From contig JAQZBN010000012.1 in NCBI GenBank assembly GCA_029238935.1, forward strand, positions 1-64,000: DNA of 64,000 bases, written 5' to 3'. Of the stretch, positions 17,099 through 25,455 are shown piece after piece. The translations under genes were made by a program, and so were the position numbers. Position 1 is the first letter of the stretch. Every line of letters starts with the position of its first letter. The notes beneath the pieces were generated by a model that saw only the letters and a program-made list of their open reading frames with translations, was not told where the DNA came from and made no database searches. The DNA comes from Herbinix sp. Its GTDB lineage: Bacteria; Bacillota; Clostridia; Lachnospirales; Lachnospiraceae.

Positions 17099-17547
17099 TT
17101 GCGTAAAAACATAAGAAATAGTTATATTGCATTAATAATTTACACTGTTCATTCTCGTGAAACCATGGTAGAATATTCCTAACACTGTATACTTATAATA
17201 TGTTTTAGTCAAAGGATTTCTAGGATAGATAAGCAGGTCAATTACAGGAACAAGTGTTGACTCAATTTTAGACAGAGTTGCTCTGTTTTTTAGCAGTTAT
17301 TTCATCATAGTATTTGTTTTATCATTGACCTTTTGTAATGAAGGAATAAAGAGTTTGGCTCTGCTTAAGCTATAAGATTTGAAAAACTTACTATATTTTA
17401 AATAGGTGAAATAGATCGAGATAATTCGAGGCAAATAACAATAATAGATACTTAAAAAATATATTGACTAGTCGAATGAAAAGTTACATAATTGCCAATA
17501 GTGTTATACAGAATGATTTACTTTATGGATGATAAAGAGGTGAAACG
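17099..17547. other. Gene-free 450-bp interval with a small terminator and a promoter
   Basis: No coding frame is convincing. A compact terminator, ACAGAG-TTG-CTCTGT followed by six Ts (17272-17292), has no gene in front of it, so a short RNA could end there. The promoter TTGACT (17464-17469), 17 bases, CATAAT (17487-17492) points to the 17.5 kb gene. Between them I see nothing else. Confidence 0.4.
17464..17492 (+). promoter_or_regulatory. Promoter of the 17.5 kb gene and asnA
   Basis: TTGACT and CATAAT are spaced by 17 bases. The transcript would begin about 50 bases before the 108-residue gene and probably runs into asnA. Confidence 0.5.
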
Positions 17548-17874
17548 ATGAACGAAGAATTAAATGAAATTAATACAGACCTGAAGGAGCTTTTTGTAGC
17601 GAACCAATTAGAGGAAATGACTGAGGTATTAAATAAGCTTTCCGATGAAGAAGTAAACGAACTAGCAATCTCAAATCATAATATAATCAAAAAATATTAT
17701 GATTCCGGTAATCAAACATTATTATTTCAATATATTAAATTTGTAGCGTTTGCTTGTTATTTGGTAGAGTATGCTTATGGAAGGCAGCTAACGACTGAGG
17801 AGGAGCAAAAGGATAGAATCTTCATTTATGAAGAAATCTATGGATGGATTCGCAGTGCAAACGATGTGCAGTAG
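17548..17874 (+). CDS. Small protein of unknown function upstream of asnA
   Basis: I do not recognise this 108-residue protein. It is acidic and helical, with repeated Glu/Leu patterns in the first 45 residues and a more hydrophobic segment FQYIKFVAFACYLVEYAYG at about 61-79, too polar around it to call a membrane helix with confidence. No cysteine pair or catalytic motif stands out. GAGGTG lies seven bases before the ATG, and codon use matches its neighbours, so it is likely a real gene. It precedes asnA by 70 bases and probably shares its transcript. Confidence 0.65.
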   Translation: MNEELNEINTDLKELFVANQLEEMTEVLNKLSDEEVNELAISNHNIIKKYYDSGNQTLLFQYIKFVAFACYLVEYAYGRQLTTEEEQKDRIFIYEEIYGWIRSANDVQ

Positions 17875-17944
17875 TAATTTATGTGTTCTTTCATAAGGAA
17901 CATAATAATATAATAGAATTTATGAGAGATTGGGAGGTACCAAG

Positions 17945-18952
17945 ATGAAATTATTAATTCCAGAGAATTATCAAGCCGAAATTGGAATTAAAGAAACAGA
18001 AATCGGTATTAAATATGTGAAGGATTATTTTGAAAGGGAATTAGCAAAACAATTAAACCTGACCCGTGTATCAGCTCCTTTATTTGTGAAGCCGGAAACC
18101 GGTTTAAATGATAATCTAAATGGTGTGGAGCGACCAGTTAGCTTTGGCATCAAAGAACAGGATGAATCTGTAGTAGAGATCGTACATTCTCTTGCAAAAT
18201 GGAAGAGACAAGCTTTAAAACGCTATGGTTTTGCACAAGGAGAAGGTTTATACACCGATATGAATGCAATCCGCAGAGATGAAGAAACAGACAATATCCA
18301 TTCAATCTTTGTTGATCAATGGGACTGGGAGAAGATCATTGATAAGAGTGAGCGGAATGAAGATACATTAAAAGGTATTGTAAGAAAAGTATACACAGCA
18401 CTAAAAAATACAGAGAAGTATATGGCAGAAAAATACGATTATATCAAAGAAATTTTGCCCGAAGATATTACATTTATTACGAGTCAGGAATTAGAAGACC
18501 AATATCCTGATAAGACCCCAAAAGAAAGAGAAAATATAATTGCAAAGTTAAAAGGTGCAGTTTTTATTATGCAAATTGGTGGAGCATTAAATTCCGGGGA
18601 ACGTCATGACGGTAGAGCCCCTGATTATGATGATTGGAAGCTTAATGGAGACATAATCGTGTATTATCCAGTACTTGACATGGCATTGGAGCTTTCCTCC
18701 ATGGGTATTCGTGTGGATGAAAATTCCTTAAAAGAACAGCTTCAAATCAGTGGTTGTATGGATCGTGCGGAAATGCCTTTCCAAAAAGCATTGTTAAACA
18801 AAGAACTTCCTTATACCATCGGTGGTGGTATCGGACAGTCCAGAATCTGTATGTTCTATCTGCGAAAAGCTCACATTGGAGAAGTTCAATCCTCAATCTG
18901 GCCTGCTGATGTAATGGAAGAAGCACAGAAAAAAGGTTTGCTATTGCTATAA
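17945..18952 (+). CDS. asnA: Aspartate-ammonia ligase (asparagine synthetase A)
   Basis: AsnA makes L-asparagine from aspartate, ammonia and ATP; it shares the catalytic fold of class II aminoacyl-tRNA synthetases. The start is the ATG at 17945 behind GGGAGGT, giving 335 residues, the usual length. Landmarks are [33 protein letters not shown]-like [47 protein letters not shown] and the ATP-site end [16 protein letters not shown]. It follows the small orphan gene by 70 bases and is followed 62 bases later by a histidine phosphatase on the same strand. Confidence 0.97.
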   Translation: MKLLIPENYQAEIGIKETEIGIKYVKDYFERELAKQLNLTRVSAPLFVKPETGLNDNLNGVERPVSFGIKEQDESVVEIVHSLAKWKRQALKRYGFAQGEGLYTDMNAIRRDEETDNIHSIFVDQWDWEKIIDKSERNEDTLKGIVRKVYTALKNTEKYMAEKYDYIKEILPEDITFITSQELEDQYPDKTPKERENIIAKLKGAVFIMQIGGALNSGERHDGRAPDYDDWKLNGDIIVYYPVLDMALELSSMGIRVDENSLKEQLQISGCMDRAEMPFQKALLNKELPYTIGGGIGQSRICMFYLRKAHIGEVQSSIWPADVMEEAQKKGLLLL

Positions 18953-19014
18953 TCAAGATTTATTAAAGAATCATAAGCCATCCAGTCAGAGAAAGAAAAG
19001 GTGGTGAACTTATC

Positions 19015-19644
19015 ATGGTGAATTTGTATTTCATCCGCCATGCCAGGCAGAATAGTCCTCTCTGTAATGTTGATGTTGAGCTTTCAAAAGAAGGACAATT
19101 ACAGGCAAAATTGTTAAAAGACCGACTTACGAATTTTAACATCGATGCCTTATATTCCAGTGATCTTTTAAGGGCTATTGAGACTGCTGAGATAATCAAT
19201 GAAACGTGGAAACTTCCTCATCTGATTGAAGCTGATTTAAAAGAGATTTCTTTTGGAGCCATGACTGGGAAGACGGATCAGTATAATGATGAGCATTTTG
19301 GTGATTTTAAACGAGAACAGTTAAAATTGAAGGAAGATCTACCCTATCCGGAAGGTGAGAATGGAACTCAAGTGTTTCATCGGGCTTTTCCCGTGATTAC
19401 GAATATGCTTCAAACTGGAAATAAGAACATCGCTATTGTCACCCATGGGGGAACAATTCGAGCAATTCTTGCAGGTTTGTTTTTAAAAGATCAGGCTAAA
19501 CGATTTCTCTTGGCTACCTCGTTAGAGAACACCAGTATAACGCATCTAATCTATAATGATGAAATTGATCGCTTTTATTTGGAGCGCTTCAATGATCATG
19601 CTCATTTGGAAGCTCACCCAAACTTATTAAGAAAAAATAGATAA
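19015..19644 (+). CDS. Histidine phosphatase family protein
   Basis: The 209-residue protein starts MVNLYFIRHARQ, with the catalytic RH pair, followed by LSKEGQLQAKLL and ALYSSDLLRAIETAEI, the classical SSDLxRAxxTA motif. The acid catalyst region is LKEISFGAMTG and the second histidine lies in IVTHGGTIRAILAGL. It is a fuller match to phosphoglycerate-mutase-like phosphatases than the gene at 3.6 kb, with A in place of G after RH. The substrate is unknown; cobalamin, sugar and nucleotide phosphatases share this pattern. It ends before a convergent terminator. Confidence 0.88.
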   Translation: MVNLYFIRHARQNSPLCNVDVELSKEGQLQAKLLKDRLTNFNIDALYSSDLLRAIETAEIINETWKLPHLIEADLKEISFGAMTGKTDQYNDEHFGDFKREQLKLKEDLPYPEGENGTQVFHRAFPVITNMLQTGNKNIAIVTHGGTIRAILAGLFLKDQAKRFLLATSLENTSITHLIYNDEIDRFYLERFNDHAHLEAHPNLLRKNR

Positions 19645-19690
19645 GTAAAGCAATAAGTAATGTTTGTTATGTAGTTTTTTAGCTTTAAAA

Positions 19691-19748
19691 AGGATGATAG
19701 CAAGATCAGGGTCGATTTCCCTGAAACTTGTGATCATCCTATTTTTAT
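19691..19748. terminator. Long hairpin terminator between convergent genes
   Basis: Outer arms AGGATGAT (19691-19698) and ATCATCCT (19733-19740) continue through an imperfect inner stem closing on AGGG/CCCT. T and A runs outside let it act on both strands. Confidence 0.85.
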
Positions 19749-19804
19749 TATTTTTACCTTGACTGATATATCCTTGAAAAGTATTTATATATAATGGATA
19801 GAGA

Positions 19805-20656
19805 TTAGAAGACCGCTGTATCAGGATGTGGGCCGGTTTGACCTAAAGCCTCTAGTTCTTTCATTTCTTCAATATCTTCTTCCGACAGGGTGAAATCGAA
19901 GACATCAGCATTCTCCTGGATTCGTTCCAAGGAAGATGCTTTTGGAAGAGGTACAAAACTATGCTGGATACTCCAACGGAGTAAAACTTGAGCAGGGGTT
20001 TTCCTATATTTATGAGCTATCTTCACTAGGATAGGATGATCAAAGGCTCTTCCTAAGATCAGTGGACTCCAGGCTTCAATGATCATTCGGTGATCCTTGC
20101 AGTAATTTACCGTCTCTCTCTGCACATATTGAGGATGTAGCTCCAACTGGTCAACCATAGGAGCGATCGTAGCAGTTTCCATTAGGGCTTCAATGTGATG
20201 AACCAGAAAATTACTTAGACCAATTGCTTTTATTTTTCCATCCTGATAAAGCTCTTCAAAGGCTTTCCACGTTCCTTCATTGACTTCCTTCCAATTTTCA
20301 CGGAATAAAATCGGTCTTGGCCAATGAATTAAATATAAGTCGAGATAATCAATACCTAAATTGTTCATGGTTTTATCGAATTCTTTCATGGTATTTTCAT
20401 ATCCGTGACTTGGATTGTCCAGTTTACTAGTAATGAATAATTCATTTCTCTTAAGACCACAGCTCCGGACTGCTTTCCCTACCGCGTTCTCGTTATGATA
20501 AGCATAAGCTGTATCAATATGACGATATCCACAATCAATTGCTGTCTTAATAATATCAACAGTGCTAATTTCATTAGGTAATTTCCAGGTTCCGAATCCG
20601 ATACAAGGGATTTTGATACCGTTTGATAATACATAACTGTCCTGTAAACTGTCCAT
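19805..20656 (-). CDS. Aldo/keto reductase
   Basis: This 283-residue cytoplasmic NADPH-type oxidoreductase reduces aldehydes or ketones. The AKR tetrad is visible as D and Y in GYRHIDTAYAYHNE, K in FITSKLDN and H in DLYLIHWP. Other signatures are GFGTWKL, IKAIGLSNF, APMVDQLELHPQ and the C-terminal cofactor motif PLPKASSLERIQEN. It belongs to the group of prokaryotic 2,5-diketogluconate-reductase-like enzymes. The physiological substrate cannot be read. AAAGGAG precedes the ATG. It is convergent with the histidine phosphatase and appears monocistronic. Confidence 0.94.
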   Translation of the reverse strand: MDSLQDSYVLSNGIKIPCIGFGTWKLPNEISTVDIIKTAIDCGYRHIDTAYAYHNENAVGKAVRSCGLKRNELFITSKLDNPSHGYENTMKEFDKTMNNLGIDYLDLYLIHWPRPILFRENWKEVNEGTWKAFEELYQDGKIKAIGLSNFLVHHIEALMETATIAPMVDQLELHPQYVQRETVNYCKDHRMIIEAWSPLILGRAFDHPILVKIAHKYRKTPAQVLLRWSIQHSFVPLPKASSLERIQENADVFDFTLSEEDIEEMKELEALGQTGPHPDTAVF

Positions 20657-20958
20657 GTTAAAACTCCTTTCAACGAAGCATAAATCTTGCCTGCTATCAG
20701 TTTTCCAATAAATTTGATTTTTATAACTAAGTATTACTTAATTTTACATTATATTATTCTGCTCTATGTTTTAGTCAGAAGTATAATCTTATATTAGTTT
20801 ACCATAACTTTGAATAAAGTGAAACTGTAAGGAGAGTTTTAGATTTTATTTTTAATGCAGTGAGATCAGCTGAAATCCCGCATTTTATCTTGTTCTTCCG
20901 AAAAAGATAGAATATAATATTATTATTAATACAAGAGAGTGAGTCAGGAGATTACATA
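20657..20958. other. Divergent 302-bp promoter region
   Basis: This interval separates the reductase and HAD genes. It holds the plus-strand promoter TTGTTC (20890-20895), 17 bases, TATAAT (20913-20918) for the HAD gene. A reductase promoter must lie here too, but no pair stands out. No further structure was seen. Confidence 0.5.
20890..20918 (+). promoter_or_regulatory. Promoter of the HAD hydrolase gene
   Basis: TTGTTC and a consensus TATAAT are separated by 17 bases, about 40 bases before the gene start. Confidence 0.55.
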
Positions 20959-21654
20959 ATGAAAACAATAAAAGCAATTGTATTTGATTTGGATCAAACA
21001 TTAATTGATCGGAGAGTAACCTTCGAGAAGTTCTGTCATTATTTCATAGATAAATATCAAGGAGCATATCCCTGCGAAGTGGGTAGAGAGGAACTGGTCA
21101 ATCATATGATTGAAATAGACGAGAATGGATATGGCGGTTTACCTAACTTTATTCCGAGGCTTCAGGAAAAGTGGAAGCTTCCGCTTAAGACAGAGGCTTT
21201 TATCGAGGAGAGAAACAGCATCTTTGGTAAAATGACAGAGCCGATGCCATATCTTCATGAAACTTTAAAGAAGCTAAAAGAAAATTATAAGTTAGGCATT
21301 ATTACAAATGGTTATTCGTCAGCTCAAAGAGACAAGATTGCTACCGTTGGCATTGCAGATTACTTTGATGATATTATCATATCGCAGGAAGCAGGAATGG
21401 AAAAACCGGATCCGAATATCTTCTATTTGTCCTGTGAGCATTTGGGAGTTAACCCGGAAGAGATGGTGTATGTGGGAGATTATTATCCGAACGACATTGC
21501 TGGTGCTGCTGGAGCGAAGATCACATCCATTTGGATTATTGATGATACGCAGAGAGAAATTATGAACCAGACTAACTCGAGAGAATCAATCTGGTTCGCT
21601 AAATATCAAGGCATTGTAATTCAAGAACTAAAGGAATTATTGCAGCTTTTTTAA
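20959..21654 (+). CDS. HAD-superfamily hydrolase, subfamily IA
   Basis: The 231-residue phosphatase has the HAD motif I DLDQTLID (nucleophile D at about 11), a helical C1 cap, motif II TNGY, motif III lysine in GMEKPDPNIF, and motif IV YVGDYYPNDIAGAAGAG-like VGDYYPNDIAGA. The spacing fits YjjG/phosphoglycolate-phosphatase-like enzymes; the substrate is unknown. CAGGAG precedes the ATG. Its last codons overlap, tail to tail, the end of the minus-strand HAD gene by four bases, which leaves no room for a terminator between them. Confidence 0.9.
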   Translation: MKTIKAIVFDLDQTLIDRRVTFEKFCHYFIDKYQGAYPCEVGREELVNHMIEIDENGYGGLPNFIPRLQEKWKLPLKTEAFIEERNSIFGKMTEPMPYLHETLKKLKENYKLGIITNGYSSAQRDKIATVGIADYFDDIIISQEAGMEKPDPNIFYLSCEHLGVNPEEMVYVGDYYPNDIAGAAGAKITSIWIIDDTQREIMNQTNSRESIWFAKYQGIVIQELKELLQLF

Positions 21655-22475
21655 TCTCGCACATTTTTAAGCCAAGAAGCTACCCCATCTTCCGTATTGC
21701 TGCCAATGATTTCATCGGCTTTCGCTTTTAATTCATCTACCGCATTCGATACTGCATAGCGCTTATCACTGGCCTCAAACAGAGGAAGGTCATTGCGATT
21801 ATCACCAAAGCATACGATATGATCTAAATTCAGATAACTTCGAAGATATTGTACGGCATGATACTTGGAAGCATGCTTGCTGAAAACTTCAAGATACCAG
21901 ATATCAGGAGTGTAGTTATCCTTATAGAAGGTAATGCCCAATTCAGGATAAGAAGAGAGTGTGGTATAAATAGAATCCAGTTTCTCTTTTTGATCCATCA
22001 AAGAAAAATAAATAATAGGTTCTTCTTTTAATTCAGTAAAGTCCTTCACTTGCATGAAGGGCTTTTTGTATTTGTTTACCCGTTCCTCATAAAAATCCTT
22101 CATGGGTTTTGAACTAAGGTCCTCATAATAAGTAGATAGTTTGCCATCTTTGATGGCATAGGCAAAACCCTTTAACTGATTATCCTTAATCAGAGTAAGT
22201 AAGTTGTAACGAACCTCCTGTGGAAGGTATTCCACCTTCAGATAACGTTGATGAATAAGGTCATAAATACAAACACCGTTCATCAATATAATCGGCATCG
22301 TAAGTGCTACATCTTTTAATATAGATCCGACCGATGCTATGGTTCTGGCTGTAGCGACGGAAAACAGAAGGCCGCCTGCGATTAACTCGTTTAATGTGCG
22401 TATGGTATAGTCGGATAGTTCGATATTTGGTTGTAATAGGGTTCCGTCTAAGTCGGAGATGTACAGTGTTTTCAT
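21651..22475 (-). CDS. HAD hydrolase of the Cof/IIB subfamily
   Basis: This 274-residue phosphatase starts MKTLYISDLDGTLL, HAD motif I with the paired aspartates, followed by ARTIASV (motif II), a large C2 cap typical of Cof-type enzymes, and the end motif VCFGDNRNDLPLFEASDKRYAVSNAVDELK (motif IV GDNRND). Family members act on sugar phosphates or flavin nucleotides; the substrate is not readable. It lies downstream of the acetyltransferase gene on the same strand, 130 bases away, with a hairpin between, so co-transcription is uncertain. Its stop region overlaps that of the convergent HAD gene. Confidence 0.92.
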   Translation of the reverse strand: MKTLYISDLDGTLLQPNIELSDYTIRTLNELIAGGLLFSVATARTIASVGSILKDVALTMPIILMNGVCIYDLIHQRYLKVEYLPQEVRYNLLTLIKDNQLKGFAYAIKDGKLSTYYEDLSSKPMKDFYEERVNKYKKPFMQVKDFTELKEEPIIYFSLMDQKEKLDSIYTTLSSYPELGITFYKDNYTPDIWYLEVFSKHASKYHAVQYLRSYLNLDHIVCFGDNRNDLPLFEASDKRYAVSNAVDELKAKADEIIGSNTEDGVASWLKNVRD

Positions 22476-22503
22476 AATACTCCGTTTCTAAAGATTACAT
22501 TAG

Positions 22504-22580
22504 ATATCCTGGATCAGCCTAGGATATTAATTATCAACAGTTACAATTATATTAGATGTGATCTAATTAGATGTGATCGA
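22504..22580 (-). repeat. Hairpin and 15-bp tandem repeat between the acetyltransferase and Cof genes
   Basis: The arms ATATCCT and AGGATAT (about 22504-22527) form a hairpin. Next to it, ATTAGATGTGATCTA (22551-22565) is repeated directly at 22566-22580 with one change. The hairpin lacks a clear U run on the minus strand. Confidence 0.45.
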
Positions 22581-22605
22581 ATAGGATATTCAATTAGAAG
22601 TTTAT

Positions 22606-23229
22606 TTAAGGAAGTATCGTAATATAAGAATTAGGTATGATAGACTTAAGATAATCTTCTTTTAAAAAGCCAAAGATATAATAGTCCGTCATTACATTCA
22701 GAATAGCACCTTTCTTAATATAACCTTCCTGACGGAAATTTAGTTTTTCGGCAACCCGGATAGAACCAAGATTTACAGAAAAACATCTAATTTGAAGCCG
22801 TTCCAGATCCATATATTCAAATGCAGCTTTTATTATAGCTTGTCCAGCCTCCGGAGCATAGCCCTGACCCCAGTAATTGCTATTGATTCGGTAACCGATA
22901 TCAGCTTGCTTGCGCAATTGAAAATCATATAATACAAATTCACCAATGACTTTATGAGAATCTTTTAGTTCCATCATCCAGCATAATTCCCGCCCTGCCT
23001 GATATTCCTTGAGGACTTCATTATAGTGATGATCTAAATCACCGATAGGGTCTGGCTTTTTTGTACCTTGCGTATCCGTTGATTCATCATAAAGTCCCCA
23101 ATAGCGATATACCTGATAATCATTGATATATTCGAGACAATCTTTCCCATCCTGTTTGGTTATTTGTCTTAACCGAAGACGGTTTGTCTCAAGTACGGGA
23201 AGTTTTATAAAAGTATCATCGTAACTCAT
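22606..23229 (-). CDS. GNAT N-acetyltransferase, RimJ/RimL type
   Basis: The 207-residue protein has the ETNRLRLRQITKQD start typical of RimJ/RimL-like acetyltransferases, IGEFVLYDFQLRKQADIGYRINSNYWGQGYAPEAGQAI-type acetyl-CoA motif (GQGYAPEA at about 122-129), and the late motif IRVAEKLNFRQEGYIK. Such enzymes acetylate ribosomal protein N termini, antibiotics or small amines; which applies is unknown. AAAGGAG lies seven bases before the start. No operon partner is certain: mntP upstream on the same strand ends 217 bases away. Confidence 0.88.
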   Translation of the reverse strand: MSYDDTFIKLPVLETNRLRLRQITKQDGKDCLEYINDYQVYRYWGLYDESTDTQGTKKPDPIGDLDHHYNEVLKEYQAGRELCWMMELKDSHKVIGEFVLYDFQLRKQADIGYRINSNYWGQGYAPEAGQAIIKAAFEYMDLERLQIRCFSVNLGSIRVAEKLNFRQEGYIKKGAILNVMTDYYIFGFLKEDYLKSIIPNSYITILP

Positions 23230-23446
23230 ACTTTCTCCTTTCTAACAGTGATGTTAATTTGTGAATTTACTTATTTTTAATAAAATTATAGTTTCCTCAA
23301 TATTACTTTTCAAGTGATAATTTTATATTAATCATATCACAGGTAAAGTATAATTCATTCGTACTTTATCATTTCATTTACATAAGTAATTCTTTTATTT
23401 GATTGAAATACAAACAAATGATTTATTTCATATCACTTTATGTGAA

Positions 23447-24019
23447 TTATGCTAAAAACTGTGTCTCAATGAAAATCTTAATACCGAGCATGATTAAAAT
23501 AATACCACCTAGCAACTTAGCTCTAACCCCTAGTAAACAACCAAATCGTTTACCAATATATACACCGATGGAGCAACAGACAAACGTTACAACCCCAATA
23601 AATAATACAGCTGTGAAAATATTGATTTCCATAACAGCTAAACTAACTCCGGCTGCTAACGCATCGATGCTGGTTGCGATCCCTTGAAGCACAAGATTTT
23701 TCATTGTAAAAATATTTTTCATGGAACAGCTTTCAGGGTTTTTACGTTCCTTGATGGAATCAATCACCATATTCACACCAATAGCACCAAGTAAAAATAA
23801 TGCTACCCAATGCTGGTATCTGCAGATAATTTCGGAAAAGGTTCTTCCCAAAAGAAAGCCGATGGTGGGCATGGCTGCTTGAAAGAAACCAAATGTAAAG
23901 GCGGTTGCTAATACGTTTTTTTTGCTGATGTGTCTGCTACTCATACCATTGGTGATGGATACCGCAAAGGCATCTGCTGATAAGCCGATGGCAAGTAGGA
24001 AGAGTGTAATAATGTCCAT
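23447..24019 (-). CDS. mntP: Manganese efflux pump MntP
   Basis: MntP exports excess Mn(II) across the membrane. The 190-residue protein has six hydrophobic segments in two related halves. The conserved acidic membrane motifs are visible: LSADAFAVSITNG in segment 1 and IATSIDALAAGVSLA in segment 4, with GVNMVIDSIKE and VGVYIGKRFG-like GVYIGKRFGCLLGVRAKLLGGIIL. AAAGGA precedes the start. The gene sits behind a manganese-type riboswitch with a terminator, which supports the substrate assignment independently of the protein. Confidence 0.94.
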   Translation of the reverse strand: MDIITLFLLAIGLSADAFAVSITNGMSSRHISKKNVLATAFTFGFFQAAMPTIGFLLGRTFSEIICRYQHWVALFLLGAIGVNMVIDSIKERKNPESCSMKNIFTMKNLVLQGIATSIDALAAGVSLAVMEINIFTAVLFIGVVTFVCCSIGVYIGKRFGCLLGVRAKLLGGIILIMLGIKIFIETQFLA

Positions 24020-24103
24020 TTGTTATCCTTTCTGTTTCCTTAATATAATTATTTCCAACACTGAATAAAATAGACGTAATCCATCTCGACAGACATAAAG
24101 AAA

Positions 24104-24240
24104 ACTCATGTATGGAGAAAGCCATACATGAGTCTCGTTCTTTAAGGCAAGCCAGATATTGGATGATACCTCTATCATTATGTTGACTTGTCACATATTA
24201 TATTATATGCGAACTACTCCCTCATACATTACAGGAATTT
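24104..24240 (-). ncRNA. yybP-ykoY (Mn2+) riboswitch with intrinsic terminator
   Basis: Read on the minus strand, ATGTATGAG (24229-24221) can pair with CTCATGTAT (24132-24124) as P1. It is followed by the family hallmark GGGAGTAG (24221-24214). Next come a P2 hairpin, CGCATAT/ATATGTG, a P3 stem, CAAGTCA (24190-24184) with TGGCTTG (24154-24148), and an inner hairpin ATGATA-GAGG-TATCAT. The 3' arm of P1 is also the 5' arm of a terminator, ACTCATGTATGG/CCATACATGAGT (24133-24104), followed by TTTTCTTT. Ligand-stabilised P1 would block the terminator, so Mn(II) should switch mntP on. The family is recognised from remembered consensus elements. Confidence 0.85.
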
Positions 24241-24247
24241 AAGTAGA

Positions 24248-24276
24248 ATTTTAACATGAAATGAAAGGGTTGGCAA
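24248..24276 (-). promoter_or_regulatory. Promoter of the riboswitch-mntP transcript
   Basis: On the minus strand TTGCCA (24276-24271) is separated by 17 bases from TAAAAT (24253-24248). The start would lie a few bases before the riboswitch. Confidence 0.65.
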
Positions 24277-24304
24277 TATATTTTGATCTATTTATTTTTT
24301 TTAC

Positions 24305-24332
24305 TTGAAACCTTAGGGAAAACGTGCATAAT
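24305..24332 (+). promoter_or_regulatory. Promoter of the AEC transporter gene
   Basis: TTGAAA (24305-24310) and CATAAT (24327-24332), the latter directly preceded by TG, are 16 bases apart. Confidence 0.5.
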
Positions 24333-24385
24333 ATTTAAAGTGTACTTAACGACAAAAATGATCTATACAGAAAGCAGGTATCCGA

Positions 24386-25312
24386 ATGGATTTAGCAATT
24401 ACCGCATTTAATCAGATTGTAATTATGTTTCTTCTTATCGTCGCTGGAGCATTATGTTATAAAATTAAATTAATTGATAAAGAGACCAATAAAAAGCTAT
24501 CCGATCTGGTATTAATGTTGATCAATCCCCTAGTGATTTTTGCATCGTATCAAAGAGAATTCGAAGCATCCCTTTTAAAAGGATTATTAATATCGCTATT
24601 ACTAGCGACGGTTACACATATCGTAGCTATTATTCTATCGTACTTTTTCTTACATAAAAAAAAGCATCAGGCAGATATTGCAATTGAGCGTTTTGGGATG
24701 ATTTATTCCAACTGTGGATTTATCGGAATCCCCTTAGTTAACGGTATTTTTCATAGTGAAGGTGTATTCTATATAACAGCGTATATGACAATTTTTAATT
24801 TGGTTTTATGGACCCACGGAGTCATTATCATGACTGGGAAGAAGAATCTTAAGACTATGGGAAAGGCTTTGTTATCACCATCGGTCATAGCAACGTTATC
24901 CGGTTTTCTTTTCTTTATTGCTAAAATAGGATTACCGGAGATACCTTTGCAAGCAATCAATTATATCGGTAATATGAATACTCCGATGGCTATGATGGTA
25001 GCAGGTGTAACGATAGCACAATTAAACCTACTGAAACTATTTACAAAGCTGAGAACTTACTATATTACGGTATTAAAACTTTTGTTTGTGCCTATTTTGA
25101 TGCTTTTTATCTATCATTTCTTTGAGATTCCGAGAGTGGTTTTACTAACTTCAATTTTGGGAGCTTCCTGTCCAACAGCTGCTACGATTACGTTATTTTC
25201 TTTGCGTTATGAAAAAAACAGCTTTTATGCTTCAGAGATTTTTGCTATCACGACCATATTGTCGATTATAACAATTCCCGTAGTCATGACCATAGCAGGG
25301 TATTTCGTATAA
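24386..25312 (+). CDS. AEC-family (auxin efflux carrier type) transporter
   Basis: The 308-residue protein has about ten membrane segments in two halves of five, as in the bacterial AEC/malonate transporter family. Landmarks are LLIVAGALCYKIKLIDKETNKKLSDLVLMLINPLVI in the first half and GMIYSNCGFIGIPLVNGI, NTPMAMMVAGVTIAQ and GASCPTAATITLFSLRY in the second. Bacterial members move organic acids or amino acids; the substrate here is unknown. AGCAGG precedes the ATG. It is divergent from mntP and probably monocistronic. Confidence 0.88.
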   Translation: MDLAITAFNQIVIMFLLIVAGALCYKIKLIDKETNKKLSDLVLMLINPLVIFASYQREFEASLLKGLLISLLLATVTHIVAIILSYFFLHKKKHQADIAIERFGMIYSNCGFIGIPLVNGIFHSEGVFYITAYMTIFNLVLWTHGVIIMTGKKNLKTMGKALLSPSVIATLSGFLFFIAKIGLPEIPLQAINYIGNMNTPMAMMVAGVTIAQLNLLKLFTKLRTYYITVLKLLFVPILMLFIYHFFEIPRVVLLTSILGASCPTAATITLFSLRYEKNSFYASEIFAITTILSIITIPVVMTIAGYFV

Positions 25313-25455
25313 AAAAGGTTGGAAGAACTAGAAAAAGTTTTATTGGTTATGGATTGTTACTTGCACTTGATCTTAATATCGTATAAAATTAGGATAATGA
25401 GGAAAAATTTGATTACCGATGGGTTAATCGACGGAATGGATAAAGGAGAGTAATC

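Noticed and set aside
23937-24194. An 85-codon minus-strand frame overlapping the mntP start and leader
   Set aside because: It lies in the wrong frame across mntP and the riboswitch and resembles no protein.
24192-24211. TATAAT-like sequences as the mntP promoter
   Set aside because: They form the P2 hairpin loop of the riboswitch; a better TTGCCA-17-TAAAAT promoter lies upstream at 24248-24276.
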